The notes under the pieces: model-generated | Database searches by the model: none | Told to the model about the DNA's origin: nothing | What the model saw: the letters and a program-made list of their open reading frames with translations, nothing else | Shown here: in pieces, positions 22,834-31,762 of the stretch | Layout of the letters: the number at the start of each line of letters is the position of its first letter | Numbering within the stretch: the first letter of the stretch is position 1 | Position numbers and translations under genes: made by a program | Assembly: GCA_023434535.1 (NCBI GenBank) | Contig: JAEYSR010000213.1 | Coordinates: 1-38,149 of the forward strand | Direction of reading: 5' to 3' | Origin: Actinomycetes bacterium | GTDB lineage: Bacteria > Actinomycetota > Acidimicrobiia > Acidimicrobiales > Microtrichaceae | DNA length: 38,149 nt

Positions 22834-23853
22834 ATGCGATCGACGTTCAGGGACCTGGGGCTCCAGGCACAGCTCGAGCGTGACGGCTACGCCGTCGTCC
22901 GACTGCTCGACGACGACGAGGTCGCCACCCTGAAGGGGTCGTTCGAGCGGCTCGGCTCCGCCCCGGGGGATCCACACCTCGCGTGCCACTCGTCGTTCCA
23001 CTCCTACGACGGCTCCTACAAGCGACAGGTCGACCAGACCGTGCGCTCGGCCCTCGAGCCGCACCTGGCGCGGGTCCTCGACCGGCAGCGGATGCTGCCG
23101 TGCAACTTCATCGTGAAGTGGCCCGGCGCGCACAGCGGCTTCGGCCTGCACCAGGACCTGAGCCTGGTCGACGAACGACACCACCGCTCCGTCGAGGTGT
23201 GGGTCGCCCTCGACCGCACGACCGAGGAGAACGGCCAGCTGTGGTTCGCCCCCGGGAGCCATCGCTGGCTGCCGCACCACATCCGCGGCATCCAGGCGTT
23301 CCCCTTCCCGTTCGTCGACGTCACCCGCCGCATCATCGAGCGGCATTCCCGGCCGGTCCCGCTGGAACCGGGCGAGGCCGTCGTGTTCGACCACGCCACG
23401 CTCCACTTCTCTCTCCCCAACCGCTCGGACCGTCCCCGGCTGGTCGCCATCGCCGACGTCATCCCCCAGGAAGCCGCCCACCTGCACTACTTCGGCGGCC
23501 TCGACGGTCGGCCCGAGGTCTACGAGATCGACGACGACTTCTGGACCGAGAACAACCCGTTCACCCTCGGTCGGGCACCGGCGGGTGCTCGCCGACTCGG
23601 CCCCGTCGACGCCGAGTACCGGAGCCTCACCGACGCCGACCTCGACCGGCTGGTGGCCGAGGCGTGGGCCATCGAGTCCGATCGTCGACCGGCCGGAGCG
23701 ATCAACGCAGCTCGCCCGTGGTGCCACCGCTGCGGCTCGTCCGACGTGGACCGGGACCGGCCCGACCGCTGGATCGGCAACGTGACGCTCCTGTGCGGGC
23801 CGTGCGCCGAGTCCGAGGCTTCCCGGGCGCTCGGAACTCCGATCGCGTCGTGA
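22834..23853 (+). CDS. PhyH-type dioxygenase with C-terminal zinc-ribbon-like motif
   Basis: Predicted 339 aa. It begins MRSTFRDLGLQAQLERDGYA, a standard PhyH N-terminus. The iron site is H106 and D108 (LHQDLSLVDER) with distal H191 (LHFSLPN) and R202 (RPRLVAI). The C-terminus carries four cysteines in two CxxC pairs, C297/C300 (WCHRCG) and C321/C324 (CGPC), 20 residues apart, a plausible zinc ribbon not normally part of PhyH enzymes. ATG 22834 has a strong GAGGAGG ribosome binding site. Its stop overlaps the start of the tandem PhyH gene (GTGA). It leads the plus-strand operon PhyH, PhyH-PhyH, carbamoyltransferase, SGNH, DUF5989, divergent from a near mirror-image operon. Confidence 0.9.
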   Translation: MRSTFRDLGLQAQLERDGYAVVRLLDDDEVATLKGSFERLGSAPGDPHLACHSSFHSYDGSYKRQVDQTVRSALEPHLARVLDRQRMLPCNFIVKWPGAHSGFGLHQDLSLVDERHHRSVEVWVALDRTTEENGQLWFAPGSHRWLPHHIRGIQAFPFPFVDVTRRIIERHSRPVPLEPGEAVVFDHATLHFSLPNRSDRPRLVAIADVIPQEAAHLHYFGGLDGRPEVYEIDDDFWTENNPFTLGRAPAGARRLGPVDAEYRSLTDADLDRLVAEAWAIESDRRPAGAINAARPWCHRCGSSDVDRDRPDRWIGNVTLLCGPCAESEASRALGTPIAS

Positions 23854-25652
23854 CCGAAGCGACCACGCTGGCCGTCGACGGGTACGTCGTCGTCGACCTC
23901 CTCGACGACGACGCCCTCGAGAGCGCCCGCCGACTCGTCGACGAGCTGGACCTCCCGACCGACGTCCCCTTCCTCGCCACCAGCAACGACGAGGACCGGA
24001 GCGACGCGACTCGAGTGCAGCGCGACGTCGCCGGCCTGCTCGGCCCGGCCCTCCGCGGCGTCCTGCCGGACCACCGGCCCTTCATCGCGGGCTGCATCGT
24101 GAAAGGGGCACGTCCGAGCGGCCCGGTCGAACCCCATCAGGACCTGACCTACACCGACGAACGTCGATATCGGACGATCATCGTGTGGGCGCCGCTGCAG
24201 GACGTCGGTCCCGAGAACGGAGCTCTGCACGTCATCCCGGGCAGCCACCGGTGGACGTCGGGCATCCGCGCCGCGGGGACGACCACGGCACCGACCGACG
24301 AGCATCGCTCCTCCCTCTGGGACCAGGCCGTCCCCCTGCAGCTGAGCGCCGGGCAGGCGGTGCTGTACGACGCCGGGCTCATCCACGGCTCCAGCGCCAA
24401 CGACAGCCCGTCGCCTCGTCCGGTTCTGGCCGCCGCGCTCGCTCCGACCGGCGCCGACCTCGTGCACTTCCTGCAGGTCGACGGAGAGCTGCTCGGCCAT
24501 GCGGTCGACGCCGACTGGTTCGAGCAGGCGCGCCTCGTCGACGAGCCGACGGACCGGCCGGCCCTGCAGCCGTGGACCGCAGCGGTCGGCCCTCGCGACT
24601 TCGATCGGTTCGTGCGCCCCCGGCCGTCCGGCGAGCGCCACACACCGACGCAGGCGGACGTGACCGCCCCCAACCCGTCGCGCTCGGACCCTCGTCCCCC
24701 GCGGCATCGCCGGCCGCTCGTCACCACCCGACACGCTGTCGGCCTCGGTCCGGCGAGCCCCCGTCAGGCCCTCCTGGACCCCTCGCTCGACGAGCGACTG
24801 CGCCGCGACGGCTTCGTGCGCGTGCCGGTGCTCAACGACGCGGCGACCGCGGCGCTCCGGGATGTCTACGGGAGCCTGCACGGCTGGCAGGGCGCCGGGT
24901 TCGAGGCCGACCTCACCAACCCCGACAGCGGGTACCGACACGAGGTCTCGTCCGCCCTGTCGGCGCGCCTCGACGAGGTGGTGTGCCCGATGTTCGCCGG
25001 GTACACGCCGTACCTCCGGGCCTTCCTCTGCAAGTGGCCCGGGGACGACAGCGGCCTGTACCTCCACCGCGACTGGATGTACGTCGACGAGCGTCGCGGC
25101 CACCGGACCTACGTCGTGTGGATCGCGCTGCAGGACGTGGCTGCGGACGAGGGCCAGATCCAGGTGCTGCGCCACAGCCATCGGGTGGATCCGATGCTGC
25201 GCGGGACGAACCTGAACGGGGCGTGGATCGACCGGGAGCCGCTCGTGCGGTCCCACCTGCTCACGGTGCCCGTGCGTGCCGGGGAGGCGTTGATCATGGA
25301 CAACGCCCTCGTTCACTGCTCGCTCCCCAACCACTCCGGTGCGCCCCGTCTCGTCGCAGCGATCGGGGTGCGTCCGGTCGAGGCGCCGCTGGTGCACTTC
25401 TCCCGTCGCGACGACCTGCTCGCCGATCGGTTCGACGTGGACGACGAGTTCTTCCTCTCGACGACGCCCCAGGACCTGCTCACCTCACCACCGGACCTGC
25501 CCGTCGCCGAATCGGTCCCCACGCGCGAGCGCGACATCGGGGCGGCCGAGCTGGCCGCCCGGCTGTACACGAGCCCGCTCACCCAGCTCGACGGGGGCCG
25601 CCGACTCGTGGCGGCAGCCCGCCGCCGGGTCGGCAGGCGTCGCACGGGGTGA
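23850..25652 (+). CDS. Tandem double PhyH-type dioxygenase
   Basis: Predicted 600 aa with two full PhyH domains. Domain 1 (about residues 1-265) has H96 and D98 (PHQDLTYTDER) and distal H179 (LIHGSSAND). Domain 2 (about 310-570) has H406 and D408 (LHRDWMYVDER), distal H489 (LVHCSLPN) and R500. Between them is a proline/arginine-rich linker. Both domains keep the Fe(II) triad, so two successive or two alternative hydroxylations are possible. Domain 2 is closer to the neighbouring gene at 22834 (both have CSLPN or FSLPN after the distal His, and Phe in place of the usual residues near the C-terminal DDEFF/DDDFW block), while domain 1 is more divergent. GTG 23850 is set by a GTGA overlap. The stop overlaps the carbamoyltransferase start in the same way. 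Confidence 0.9.
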   Translation: MTEATTLAVDGYVVVDLLDDDALESARRLVDELDLPTDVPFLATSNDEDRSDATRVQRDVAGLLGPALRGVLPDHRPFIAGCIVKGARPSGPVEPHQDLTYTDERRYRTIIVWAPLQDVGPENGALHVIPGSHRWTSGIRAAGTTTAPTDEHRSSLWDQAVPLQLSAGQAVLYDAGLIHGSSANDSPSPRPVLAAALAPTGADLVHFLQVDGELLGHAVDADWFEQARLVDEPTDRPALQPWTAAVGPRDFDRFVRPRPSGERHTPTQADVTAPNPSRSDPRPPRHRRPLVTTRHAVGLGPASPRQALLDPSLDERLRRDGFVRVPVLNDAATAALRDVYGSLHGWQGAGFEADLTNPDSGYRHEVSSALSARLDEVVCPMFAGYTPYLRAFLCKWPGDDSGLYLHRDWMYVDERRGHRTYVVWIALQDVAADEGQIQVLRHSHRVDPMLRGTNLNGAWIDREPLVRSHLLTVPVRAGEALIMDNALVHCSLPNHSGAPRLVAAIGVRPVEAPLVHFSRRDDLLADRFDVDDEFFLSTTPQDLLTSPPDLPVAESVPTRERDIGAAELAARLYTSPLTQLDGGRRLVAAARRRVGRRRTG

Positions 25653-27493
25653 CGGCCCCCGGGAGGATTCGGTCGACGGAGATGGGCTCGGACGTCGTGC
25701 TGGGGATCAGCTGCGACTACCACGATGCTGCCGCCGCGCTCCTGGTCGGCGGTCGCATCGTCGCAGCGGTCGAGGAGGAGAGGTGCAGTCGGCGCAAGCA
25801 CGACCCGCGCCTGCCCGAGGCGGCGGTTCGGACGTGCCTCGAGATCGCCGACCTGACGGGCGTCGACGTCGGAGAGGTGGTCTTCCACGAGAAGCCCCTC
25901 TCGCTGGCCGGTCGGTGGCTCACGGTGAAGCAGCGACAGGGCCCTGCCGGCTTCAGCTCGTTCCTCCGGGACGCACCTGACCTGCTGGGCCGGAACGTGT
26001 TCATCGGCGCCCGAATCGCGTCGATGCTGAACCGACTCGGTCAGCCGGATCCGCCGGCCGTGCGCTTCGTCGACCACCACCGCAGCCACGCCGCCGCAGC
26101 GTTCCACCCCTCCCCGTTCGACCACGCCGCCGTCCTCACCGTCGACGGTCTCGGCGAGTGGGCCACCGCGAGCATCGGCGTGGGCTCCCACCACCGCATC
26201 GCGCTGCTCGAGGAGACCCGCTTCCCGCACTCGATCGGCCTGATCTACTCGCTGGTCACCGCGTGGTGCGGGTTCCGTCCGAACGACGACGAGTACAAGC
26301 TCATGGGCCTCGCCCCCTACGGCACGCCGACCTTCGCGGATGCGCTGGCCACGATCGTCTCCGTCGACGACGACGGGATGCTCGTCGTCGACGGACGCGC
26401 CGCACGCTGGTTCTCCACCTCCGCGTTGCGGAGCAGGTCCCTCGCTCGTCTCCTTGGCGGACCGCCTCGGCACCCCGACGCTCCGGTCGGCGAGCGGGAG
26501 GCCGATCTCGCCGCGTCGGTGCAGGACCTCCTCGAACGGGCCGTCCTCGGGATGGCGAACCGCGCCCGCCGCCTGACGGGCGAGCGCTCGCTCGTGCTCG
26601 GTGGAGGCGTCGCCCACAACTCCGTCGCCAACGGCCGACTCGTGAGAGAGGGCCCGTTCGACCGCGTCTGGATCCAACCGGCCGCGGGCGACGCCGGCAG
26701 CGCCCTGGGCGCCGCGCTGTCCCGCTGGCACGACGAGCTGGGCCACGACCGACGCGTTCTCGGAACGGACGCCATGGACGGCGCGCTGCTCGGACCCGCG
26801 CCCACCGACGACGACGCCCTCGACGCCCTCCGAGCAGCCGGCGTGGAGCCGAGGGTCGAGCCGGACCTGCTTGCTCGAGCCGAGGTGGCGGCCGGCGTGC
26901 TCGCCGACGGCGGCGTCGTCGGCTGGTTCCAGGGCCGCGCGGAGTTCGGCCCGCGGGCGCTCGGATCGCGGTCCTTCCTCGCCGATCCGAGAGACCCTCG
27001 GATGCGGTCACGCCTGAACGACAGCGTGAAGGGCAGGGAGTCGTTCCGCCCGTTCGCACCGGCCGTCCTCGAGGAGCACGCCGCCGAGTGGTTCGAGCTC
27101 GACGTCGAGTCCCCGTACATGCTGGTGGTCACGTCGGTGCGCGACGACCACCTGCTCCCGGTGGAGACCGAGCCCGGCACCATCGCCGGCCGAGCTGATG
27201 TCGCCCGCTCCACGATCCCGGCCTGCACGCACGTGGACGGGTCGTCCCGGGTCCAGACCGTCGGCGCGCGACACGCCGACCTCCGACGGGTGCTCGAGGC
27301 GTTCCACCGACGCACCGGGTGTCCGGTGCTGGTCAACACGTCGTTCAACAGGGCGGGTGAACCGATCGTCGCCACGCCGGCGCAGGCGCTGCACACCGCA
27401 GCGGCAGCAGGCGCCGACCTCCTGGTGATCGGACCCGCCCTGGTGGACCGCGCGGCCTTGCGCCAGGTCTCCGGCGACGGACGAGCCCGATGA
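25649..27493 (+). CDS. NodU/TobZ/SxtI-type O-carbamoyltransferase (copy B)
   Basis: Predicted 614 aa. It shares all blocks with copy A at 19417: LGISCDYHDAAAALLVGG at the N-terminus, HHRSHAAAAFHPSPF (last motif His H147), EYKLMGLAPYG, LGGGVAHNSVANG, QPAAGDAGSALGAAL, and the C-terminal GWFQGRAEFGPRALG and VLVNTSFNRAGEPIV. It should form carbamoyl-AMP and transfer the carbamoyl group to a hydroxyl. GTG 25649 gives a GTGA overlap with the tandem PhyH gene; ATG 25682 (MGSDVVLGI), which aligns better with the family N-terminus, is the alternative. The SGNH gene follows with an ATGA overlap. Two carbamoyltransferases in one locus imply two carbamoylated positions or two residues (inference). Confidence 0.93.
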   Translation: MTAPGRIRSTEMGSDVVLGISCDYHDAAAALLVGGRIVAAVEEERCSRRKHDPRLPEAAVRTCLEIADLTGVDVGEVVFHEKPLSLAGRWLTVKQRQGPAGFSSFLRDAPDLLGRNVFIGARIASMLNRLGQPDPPAVRFVDHHRSHAAAAFHPSPFDHAAVLTVDGLGEWATASIGVGSHHRIALLEETRFPHSIGLIYSLVTAWCGFRPNDDEYKLMGLAPYGTPTFADALATIVSVDDDGMLVVDGRAARWFSTSALRSRSLARLLGGPPRHPDAPVGEREADLAASVQDLLERAVLGMANRARRLTGERSLVLGGGVAHNSVANGRLVREGPFDRVWIQPAAGDAGSALGAALSRWHDELGHDRRVLGTDAMDGALLGPAPTDDDALDALRAAGVEPRVEPDLLARAEVAAGVLADGGVVGWFQGRAEFGPRALGSRSFLADPRDPRMRSRLNDSVKGRESFRPFAPAVLEEHAAEWFELDVESPYMLVVTSVRDDHLLPVETEPGTIAGRADVARSTIPACTHVDGSSRVQTVGARHADLRRVLEAFHRRTGCPVLVNTSFNRAGEPIVATPAQALHTAAAAGADLLVIGPALVDRAALRQVSGDGRAR

Positions 27494-29292
27494 CCGCCGT
27501 CCGGCTCCGACGTCCGCCGGGGTGGTCGATCGACCTCGCCGCAGGGTGGTTCATCGCCGGGTTCGTCCCGGTCCAGCGGGTGGCGTCGATCCACCAGGGT
27601 TACGGCTGGCGAACCGGCGCGGTGACGGGAATCGTCCTCCTCGGGTGCATCGCCCTCGTCACGACCCGGCGTCTGGCTTCCGACATGCGGGTCACCCTGG
27701 CGACGACTGCTGCCGTGGCGGCGCTCGGAGGTATCGCCGGCGGTCGTCTGGTGGGCATGTGGCTGGTACCGGCGTTCGTCCTGGGCGCCTGGGTCGCGAT
27801 GCGTCGGGACCTCCCGCTGCTCGGCGTATGCCCGAGATCCGCAGTGCTCCCCGTGGCGGGGCTCGTCCTCCTGTCCGGTCGAGTGGCCCGGGACCACCAA
27901 CGGTGGCTCCTCGCTCTGGGGCTGTTCGTCCTCGCCGCCGCGGTCGCTCTGCTCGTGAAGCGGGACCCCGACCTGCCGCGACGAGCCGGGCGCTCGACGG
28001 CGAGCGTCGTTCGCGTCGTGGTGGGCATCGCCGTCCTCGCTCCGCTCTGGTTGTTCACAGCGCTGCTCCCGTGGGTGTTCCAGCGACTCGTCCGGTTCGA
28101 CCCGGTGGCGGCACGCAGCCCGGCGGGAGGCGGCTGGATCCCGCTCGGCGCTCCGGCGCTGCGCAGCGACCGGCTGTGGACGGAGGGCGTGGACCGGGAC
28201 CGCCCGCCCCTGGGTCGACGGGTGCATGCCCGACTGCCCGGCCTGCTGGCGATCGGAACGGTCGTCACCGTCATCGCCGGGGTCGTGTACGTGCGCGAGG
28301 TCGAGCCCCTGCTCCACCCGGAGCCGGCGAACCAGGCGGAAGCAGCCCTCCTCGCCGGGCCGGACGCCGCCGCGATCCGACAGTCGACCGAGGACGCCAT
28401 CGCCGACATCTGGTTCTCGCAGTGGGTCGGCAACGAGTGGAGCGACCACCGGTCCGAGCACGTGAACATCACGAACGGACGTCGGGCGACGTGGTCGCCG
28501 ACGAACTGCCCGGATCGAGCCATCCGCGTGTGGTTCTTCGGCGGCTCAGCTGCGTTCGGAGTGATGCAGGCCGACGACGACACGATCCCGTCCGAGCTGG
28601 CGAAGGCCGCGGAGCGGGCGGGCTACGAGCTCCAGATCGAGAACTGGGGGATGCCCGGCGACGTCGCGTGGCAGGAGGTGCGTCGCTTGGAACGGGCGCT
28701 CATCGGCGAGCCGCCCCCCGATGTGGTCGTGCTGTACGACGGCTGGAACGACCTCCGCGCCGTCCAGGACCTCGACCTCAGCGGCAGGGAGGGCATGACC
28801 ACCGACATCGTCGGTCCGCTCGATCGCGTGCAAGAGCGCGCACTGCAGGATCTGGCCGGAGCCCAGCCCGGCGACCGCAGGATCGTCCAGGTACCGGAGG
28901 CGACCAACACACCGGACACTGCCACCGCCCATCGCATCGCCACGACCTCGTACCGGAACGCGCACGATGCTGCGGCGTCGATGACGGCGGATCGAGGCAT
29001 CGCCCTGCTCCACGCCTACCAGCCGAGCCTCCTCACGCGATCAAGGGCGGTCCCCGGGGAGCCCGATCCCGACCCTGGGGCTGTCGACGCGGTGGCGGCG
29101 TTCAGAGCCGACCTCCCGCCCGGGGTCGTCGACCTCGGATCCGCGCTCGACCACGTCGAGCGACCGGTCTTCTACGACGAGGTGCACACGCTGCCCGACG
29201 GCAGCGAGAGGATCGCGGCCACGCTCCTGGACTCCGTCCGTCCGTCGCTCGACACCGTCGTCGTCTCCACCGGGAGGGGCCGATGCCGGTGA
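27490..29292 (+). CDS. Membrane-anchored SGNH/GDSL hydrolase or acyltransferase (copy B)
   Basis: Predicted 600 aa. About seven hydrophobic helices fill residues 10-275. The last (LLAIGTVVTVIAGVVYV) follows basic residues, placing the C-terminal SGNH domain outside the cytoplasm. Catalytic candidates are S353 in FFGGSAAFG, block III WND in YDGWNDL, and D563-x-x-H566 in DEVHT. The segment before block I (NITNGRRATW) is typical of this SGNH subgroup. Architecture and neighbours match copy A at 17393, but here the gene precedes its DUF5989-like partner, whereas copy A follows it. ATG 27490 is set by an ATGA overlap with the carbamoyltransferase. It probably modifies acyl groups on the exported glycan; acyl transfer and hydrolysis cannot be told apart. 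Confidence 0.82.
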   Translation: MTAVRLRRPPGWSIDLAAGWFIAGFVPVQRVASIHQGYGWRTGAVTGIVLLGCIALVTTRRLASDMRVTLATTAAVAALGGIAGGRLVGMWLVPAFVLGAWVAMRRDLPLLGVCPRSAVLPVAGLVLLSGRVARDHQRWLLALGLFVLAAAVALLVKRDPDLPRRAGRSTASVVRVVVGIAVLAPLWLFTALLPWVFQRLVRFDPVAARSPAGGGWIPLGAPALRSDRLWTEGVDRDRPPLGRRVHARLPGLLAIGTVVTVIAGVVYVREVEPLLHPEPANQAEAALLAGPDAAAIRQSTEDAIADIWFSQWVGNEWSDHRSEHVNITNGRRATWSPTNCPDRAIRVWFFGGSAAFGVMQADDDTIPSELAKAAERAGYELQIENWGMPGDVAWQEVRRLERALIGEPPPDVVVLYDGWNDLRAVQDLDLSGREGMTTDIVGPLDRVQERALQDLAGAQPGDRRIVQVPEATNTPDTATAHRIATTSYRNAHDAAASMTADRGIALLHAYQPSLLTRSRAVPGEPDPDPGAVDAVAAFRADLPPGVVDLGSALDHVERPVFYDEVHTLPDGSERIAATLLDSVRPSLDTVVVSTGRGRCR

Positions 29293-29450
29293 TCCGCGAG
29301 GTCCTGCGGGTGTTCGGGCAGTCCCTGCACCACTCGGCGTCGGCACGACGCCCGCTGCTGTGGATCCTCGTCACGGTCGGCGCCGTCCTGGCGGCTGTCG
29401 TGACGGTTGCTGCTGCGGCGGCCCCGATCCTCATCTACCCGATCATCTGA
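29289..29450 (+). CDS. DUF5989/SxtK-like micro-membrane protein (copy B)
   Basis: 53 aa from GTG 29289, which overlaps the SGNH stop (GTGA); ATG 29283 two codons earlier is possible. It has a basic N-terminal stretch (VIREVLRVFGQ, then ARRPLLW), one transmembrane helix rich in Val and Ala, and the tail APILIYPII. Size, position beside a carbamoyltransferase/SGNH pair, and the aromatic-hydrophobic ending match copy A at 19253 and the DUF5989 family. The function is unknown. It is the last gene of its operon; the next gene starts 75 bp later from its own candidate promoter. Confidence 0.72.
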   Translation: MIREVLRVFGQSLHHSASARRPLLWILVTVGAVLAAVVTVAAAAAPILIYPII

Positions 29451-29513
29451 GCACCCGATCGCGGCGGCCCGACGGGGTACGGCGTCGCCAGTCGATCCGG
29501 CCGAAGGCCCCGT

Positions 29514-29519
29514 TACGAT
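29514..29519 (+). promoter_or_regulatory. Candidate -10 (TACGAT) for the glycosyltransferase operon, leaderless start
   Basis: TACGAT, then six bases (GACGGG), then GTG 29526. This is the spacing expected when transcription begins at the start codon. The same arrangement (TAGGAT, six bases, GTG) precedes the gene at 36598. No clear -35 is visible. The 75-bp gap 29451-29525 shows nothing else. Confidence 0.5.
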
Positions 29520-29525
29520 GACGGG

Positions 29526-30662
29526 GTGCCGCTCCCGAGTCGACCCGCCGGCCGCTCGACGGGTGCAGCACAGCGGTGCGTGCTCGTCATCACGTCGGCA
29601 CCCGACGACCGGGCGAGCACCGCGACGTTGAGGATCGCTGTCGACGAGATGCGGCGGCAGGGGGTCGGCGTCGACGTCTGGTTCCTCCGCAGCTGGGCTC
29701 CGCAGGAGCCGTGGCCCGGTTCGTGGGTGGTGGACGAGCTCCGCACGCTGCGTGGCACCGAGCAGCTGACCCGCCTGGGTCTGGGGAGGATCGCCGGTGC
29801 GATCCGTGGCGCCGCCCTGCGCCGACGACTGCGCGCCGCCGGTCCTGACGCCATCGTGCTCGACGACGGGGTGGGCGAGCGCGTCGTCGAGCACCTGGAC
29901 TCCGACGTGGTGCGCGCCATCCGCTGGAACCCCGTCCCTCCGACCGAGCTCTTCCCGGAACCGAAGGCGACCGACGCAGACCTCCACATCGTCACCACCG
30001 GCTGCGAGCCGGTCGACCCCCCTTCCGAGCTCGCGATGGGTCGCCTCATGAACACCCCTTCCGCCCGGCGCGCCCGGGACGGCGGATGGCGGGCCGGAGT
30101 CCTCGGTCGGATGGGACTGCCACCCGACGGCGCCCAGGTGCTCGGTTGGGCCGACGACGCGTGGGTCGACGGCCAGGACCTGTTCATCCGTGCTCTCTGG
30201 ACGCTCCGAGCCCGTCACGGCCGTTCACCGACGGCCGTCTGGCTCGACCTCGCCGACGATCCGGCGGCCGGCCGCCGCTTCGACGAGGAGGTGGCGCGTT
30301 GCGGCCTCGGAGACCGGGTCGTCCGTCGGACCCGACCGCCCGACGACGCCCAGCTCTGTGGCGACGTGGCCCTCCTCACCTCACGAGCCCCTCGAGTCGC
30401 CGAGGAGCTCTCCCGGGTGGTCGTCGCCGGCTCGCGGCTGGTGAGCTTCGCCGTCAACGAGACCTCAGGCGCTCCCGGCCGCTACGTGTCCGACCTCGAT
30501 CTCGAAGCGCTCGCGGACGCGCTCGCTGTCGAGGTGGATCGCGCGGGCGACCGGGACTCGACCGTCCGCGAGGTCGACGGATCCGAGTGGTATCGCGAGA
30601 TCGACGTGTCGAGCTGGGTCGGACGGTTCCTCGATGCGGTCGAGCTGAGGTCGGCACCGTGA
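29526..30662 (+). CDS. Divergent GT4-like glycosyltransferase
   Basis: Predicted 378 aa, cytoplasmic, with two Rossmann-like halves in the order expected for a GT-B enzyme. The first starts CVLVITSAPDDRASTATLRI, the second has AVWLDLADDP and VVRRTRPPDDAQL. The usual GT4 C-terminal EX7E region is replaced by APRVAEELSRVVVAGSRLVSF, which lacks the first Glu. It may be a diverged enzyme, a structural partner of the three glycosyltransferases that follow, or inactive. GTG 29526 is supported by the leaderless -10 at 29514. The stop overlaps the next GTG (GTGA). The call rests on fold pattern and operon position and is weaker than for its neighbours. Confidence 0.6.
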   Translation: MPLPSRPAGRSTGAAQRCVLVITSAPDDRASTATLRIAVDEMRRQGVGVDVWFLRSWAPQEPWPGSWVVDELRTLRGTEQLTRLGLGRIAGAIRGAALRRRLRAAGPDAIVLDDGVGERVVEHLDSDVVRAIRWNPVPPTELFPEPKATDADLHIVTTGCEPVDPPSELAMGRLMNTPSARRARDGGWRAGVLGRMGLPPDGAQVLGWADDAWVDGQDLFIRALWTLRARHGRSPTAVWLDLADDPAAGRRFDEEVARCGLGDRVVRRTRPPDDAQLCGDVALLTSRAPRVAEELSRVVVAGSRLVSFAVNETSGAPGRYVSDLDLEALADALAVEVDRAGDRDSTVREVDGSEWYREIDVSSWVGRFLDAVELRSAP

Positions 30663-31762
30663 GCCGGTGGCGAATCGTCGTCCACGCCCTCGACCGGACC
30701 GGACCTCCCGTGCTCGCTCTCACGTGGCTGAGGTGGCTGCGCCGCGAGCACCCGGGCGACGCCGCCGATGTCGTCGCCATCAGAGGAGGGGTGATGCAGG
30801 CGGATTTCGAGGAGCTCGCCGACGTCGTCGTCCTGGTCGCACCGAACGCCGCGCTTCCGCACGGAGCCGAGCGCACGAGGCTGTTCGGTCCGTTCCGGTC
30901 CTCGCTCCCCGACGTCGACGCGACCCTGCTCGTGAGCGTGGCCGCCGGACCGGCCCTGGCCGCCCTTCCGGCCGGCCCCGTCGCGACGTGGTGCGTGGAG
31001 GCGGGATCTGACCTCCACTGGGTCGAGACGGAACCCGAGCTGACCCAGCGCACCGACCAGTGGCTCGCCGGGAGCCAGGTGTCAGCGAACGAGATCGAGT
31101 CCCGTCTGAGCGGCTGTCGCGTCCACCTGGTGCCGGAGTTCGTGGACCCTGCGCGACCCGGCGGACCCGAGAGGCGCGCCTACGCCCGGCACGTGCTGTC
31201 AGGCGGCACCGCCGGCCTGGTCGTGGTCGCCGCCGGCATCGCCACCTGGCGCAAGGCACCCGACCTGTTCGTCGAGGTCGCCCTGGCCCACTCGCGCGCC
31301 GGCCGCTCCCCTGCGTGCTTCGCCTGGATCGGCGGCGACTCCGACGAGCTCCACCAGGCCGTGTCGATCGAGGCGGACCGCACCGGCTCGCCGGTCCGGT
31401 TCGTCCCGGCCGTGGCCGACATCGACACCTTCCTCTCAGCTGCCGACGTGCTCCTCCACACAGCCCGACTCGACTCGTTCCCCCTGGTGTGCCTGCACGC
31501 TGCGACCGCGGGAACGCCTGTCGTGTCGTTCCGCGGCACCGGTGGCCCCGATGAGATGTTCGGCCCCACGCTGCGCGGCGCAGACTTCCCCGACGTCGTC
31601 GGCCTGGCACACGCGATCGACGAGCTGAGCGATCCAACGGCGCGCGCCGAGGCGGCGACGCAGCAGCGCGAGCGGGTCAGCGCCCGCTGGGTCACGGAGG
31701 TCGGTGCTCCCGTCCTCCTCCAGCACCTCCGGGAGACAGCAGGCGAGGGAGCGACACGATGA
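30659..31762 (+). CDS. GT4-like glycosyltransferase (1 of 3 clear copies)
   Basis: Predicted 367 aa. The N-terminal donor/acceptor lobe begins WRIVVHALDRTGPPVLALTW, the same pattern as in the next two genes. The C-terminal nucleotide-sugar lobe has the GxxTWRKAPDLFVEVA block. In the EX7E region it reads LDSFPLVCLHAATAGTPVVSF, with Asp and His where most GT4 enzymes have two Glu, so its mechanism or activity may differ. Expected role: transfer of a sugar from an NDP donor to a lipid-linked glycan on the cytoplasmic face. GTG 30659 overlaps the previous stop (GTGA), and the stop overlaps the next ATG (ATGA). Confidence 0.8.
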   Translation: MSRWRIVVHALDRTGPPVLALTWLRWLRREHPGDAADVVAIRGGVMQADFEELADVVVLVAPNAALPHGAERTRLFGPFRSSLPDVDATLLVSVAAGPALAALPAGPVATWCVEAGSDLHWVETEPELTQRTDQWLAGSQVSANEIESRLSGCRVHLVPEFVDPARPGGPERRAYARHVLSGGTAGLVVVAAGIATWRKAPDLFVEVALAHSRAGRSPACFAWIGGDSDELHQAVSIEADRTGSPVRFVPAVADIDTFLSAADVLLHTARLDSFPLVCLHAATAGTPVVSFRGTGGPDEMFGPTLRGADFPDVVGLAHAIDELSDPTARAEAATQQRERVSARWVTEVGAPVLLQHLRETAGEGATR

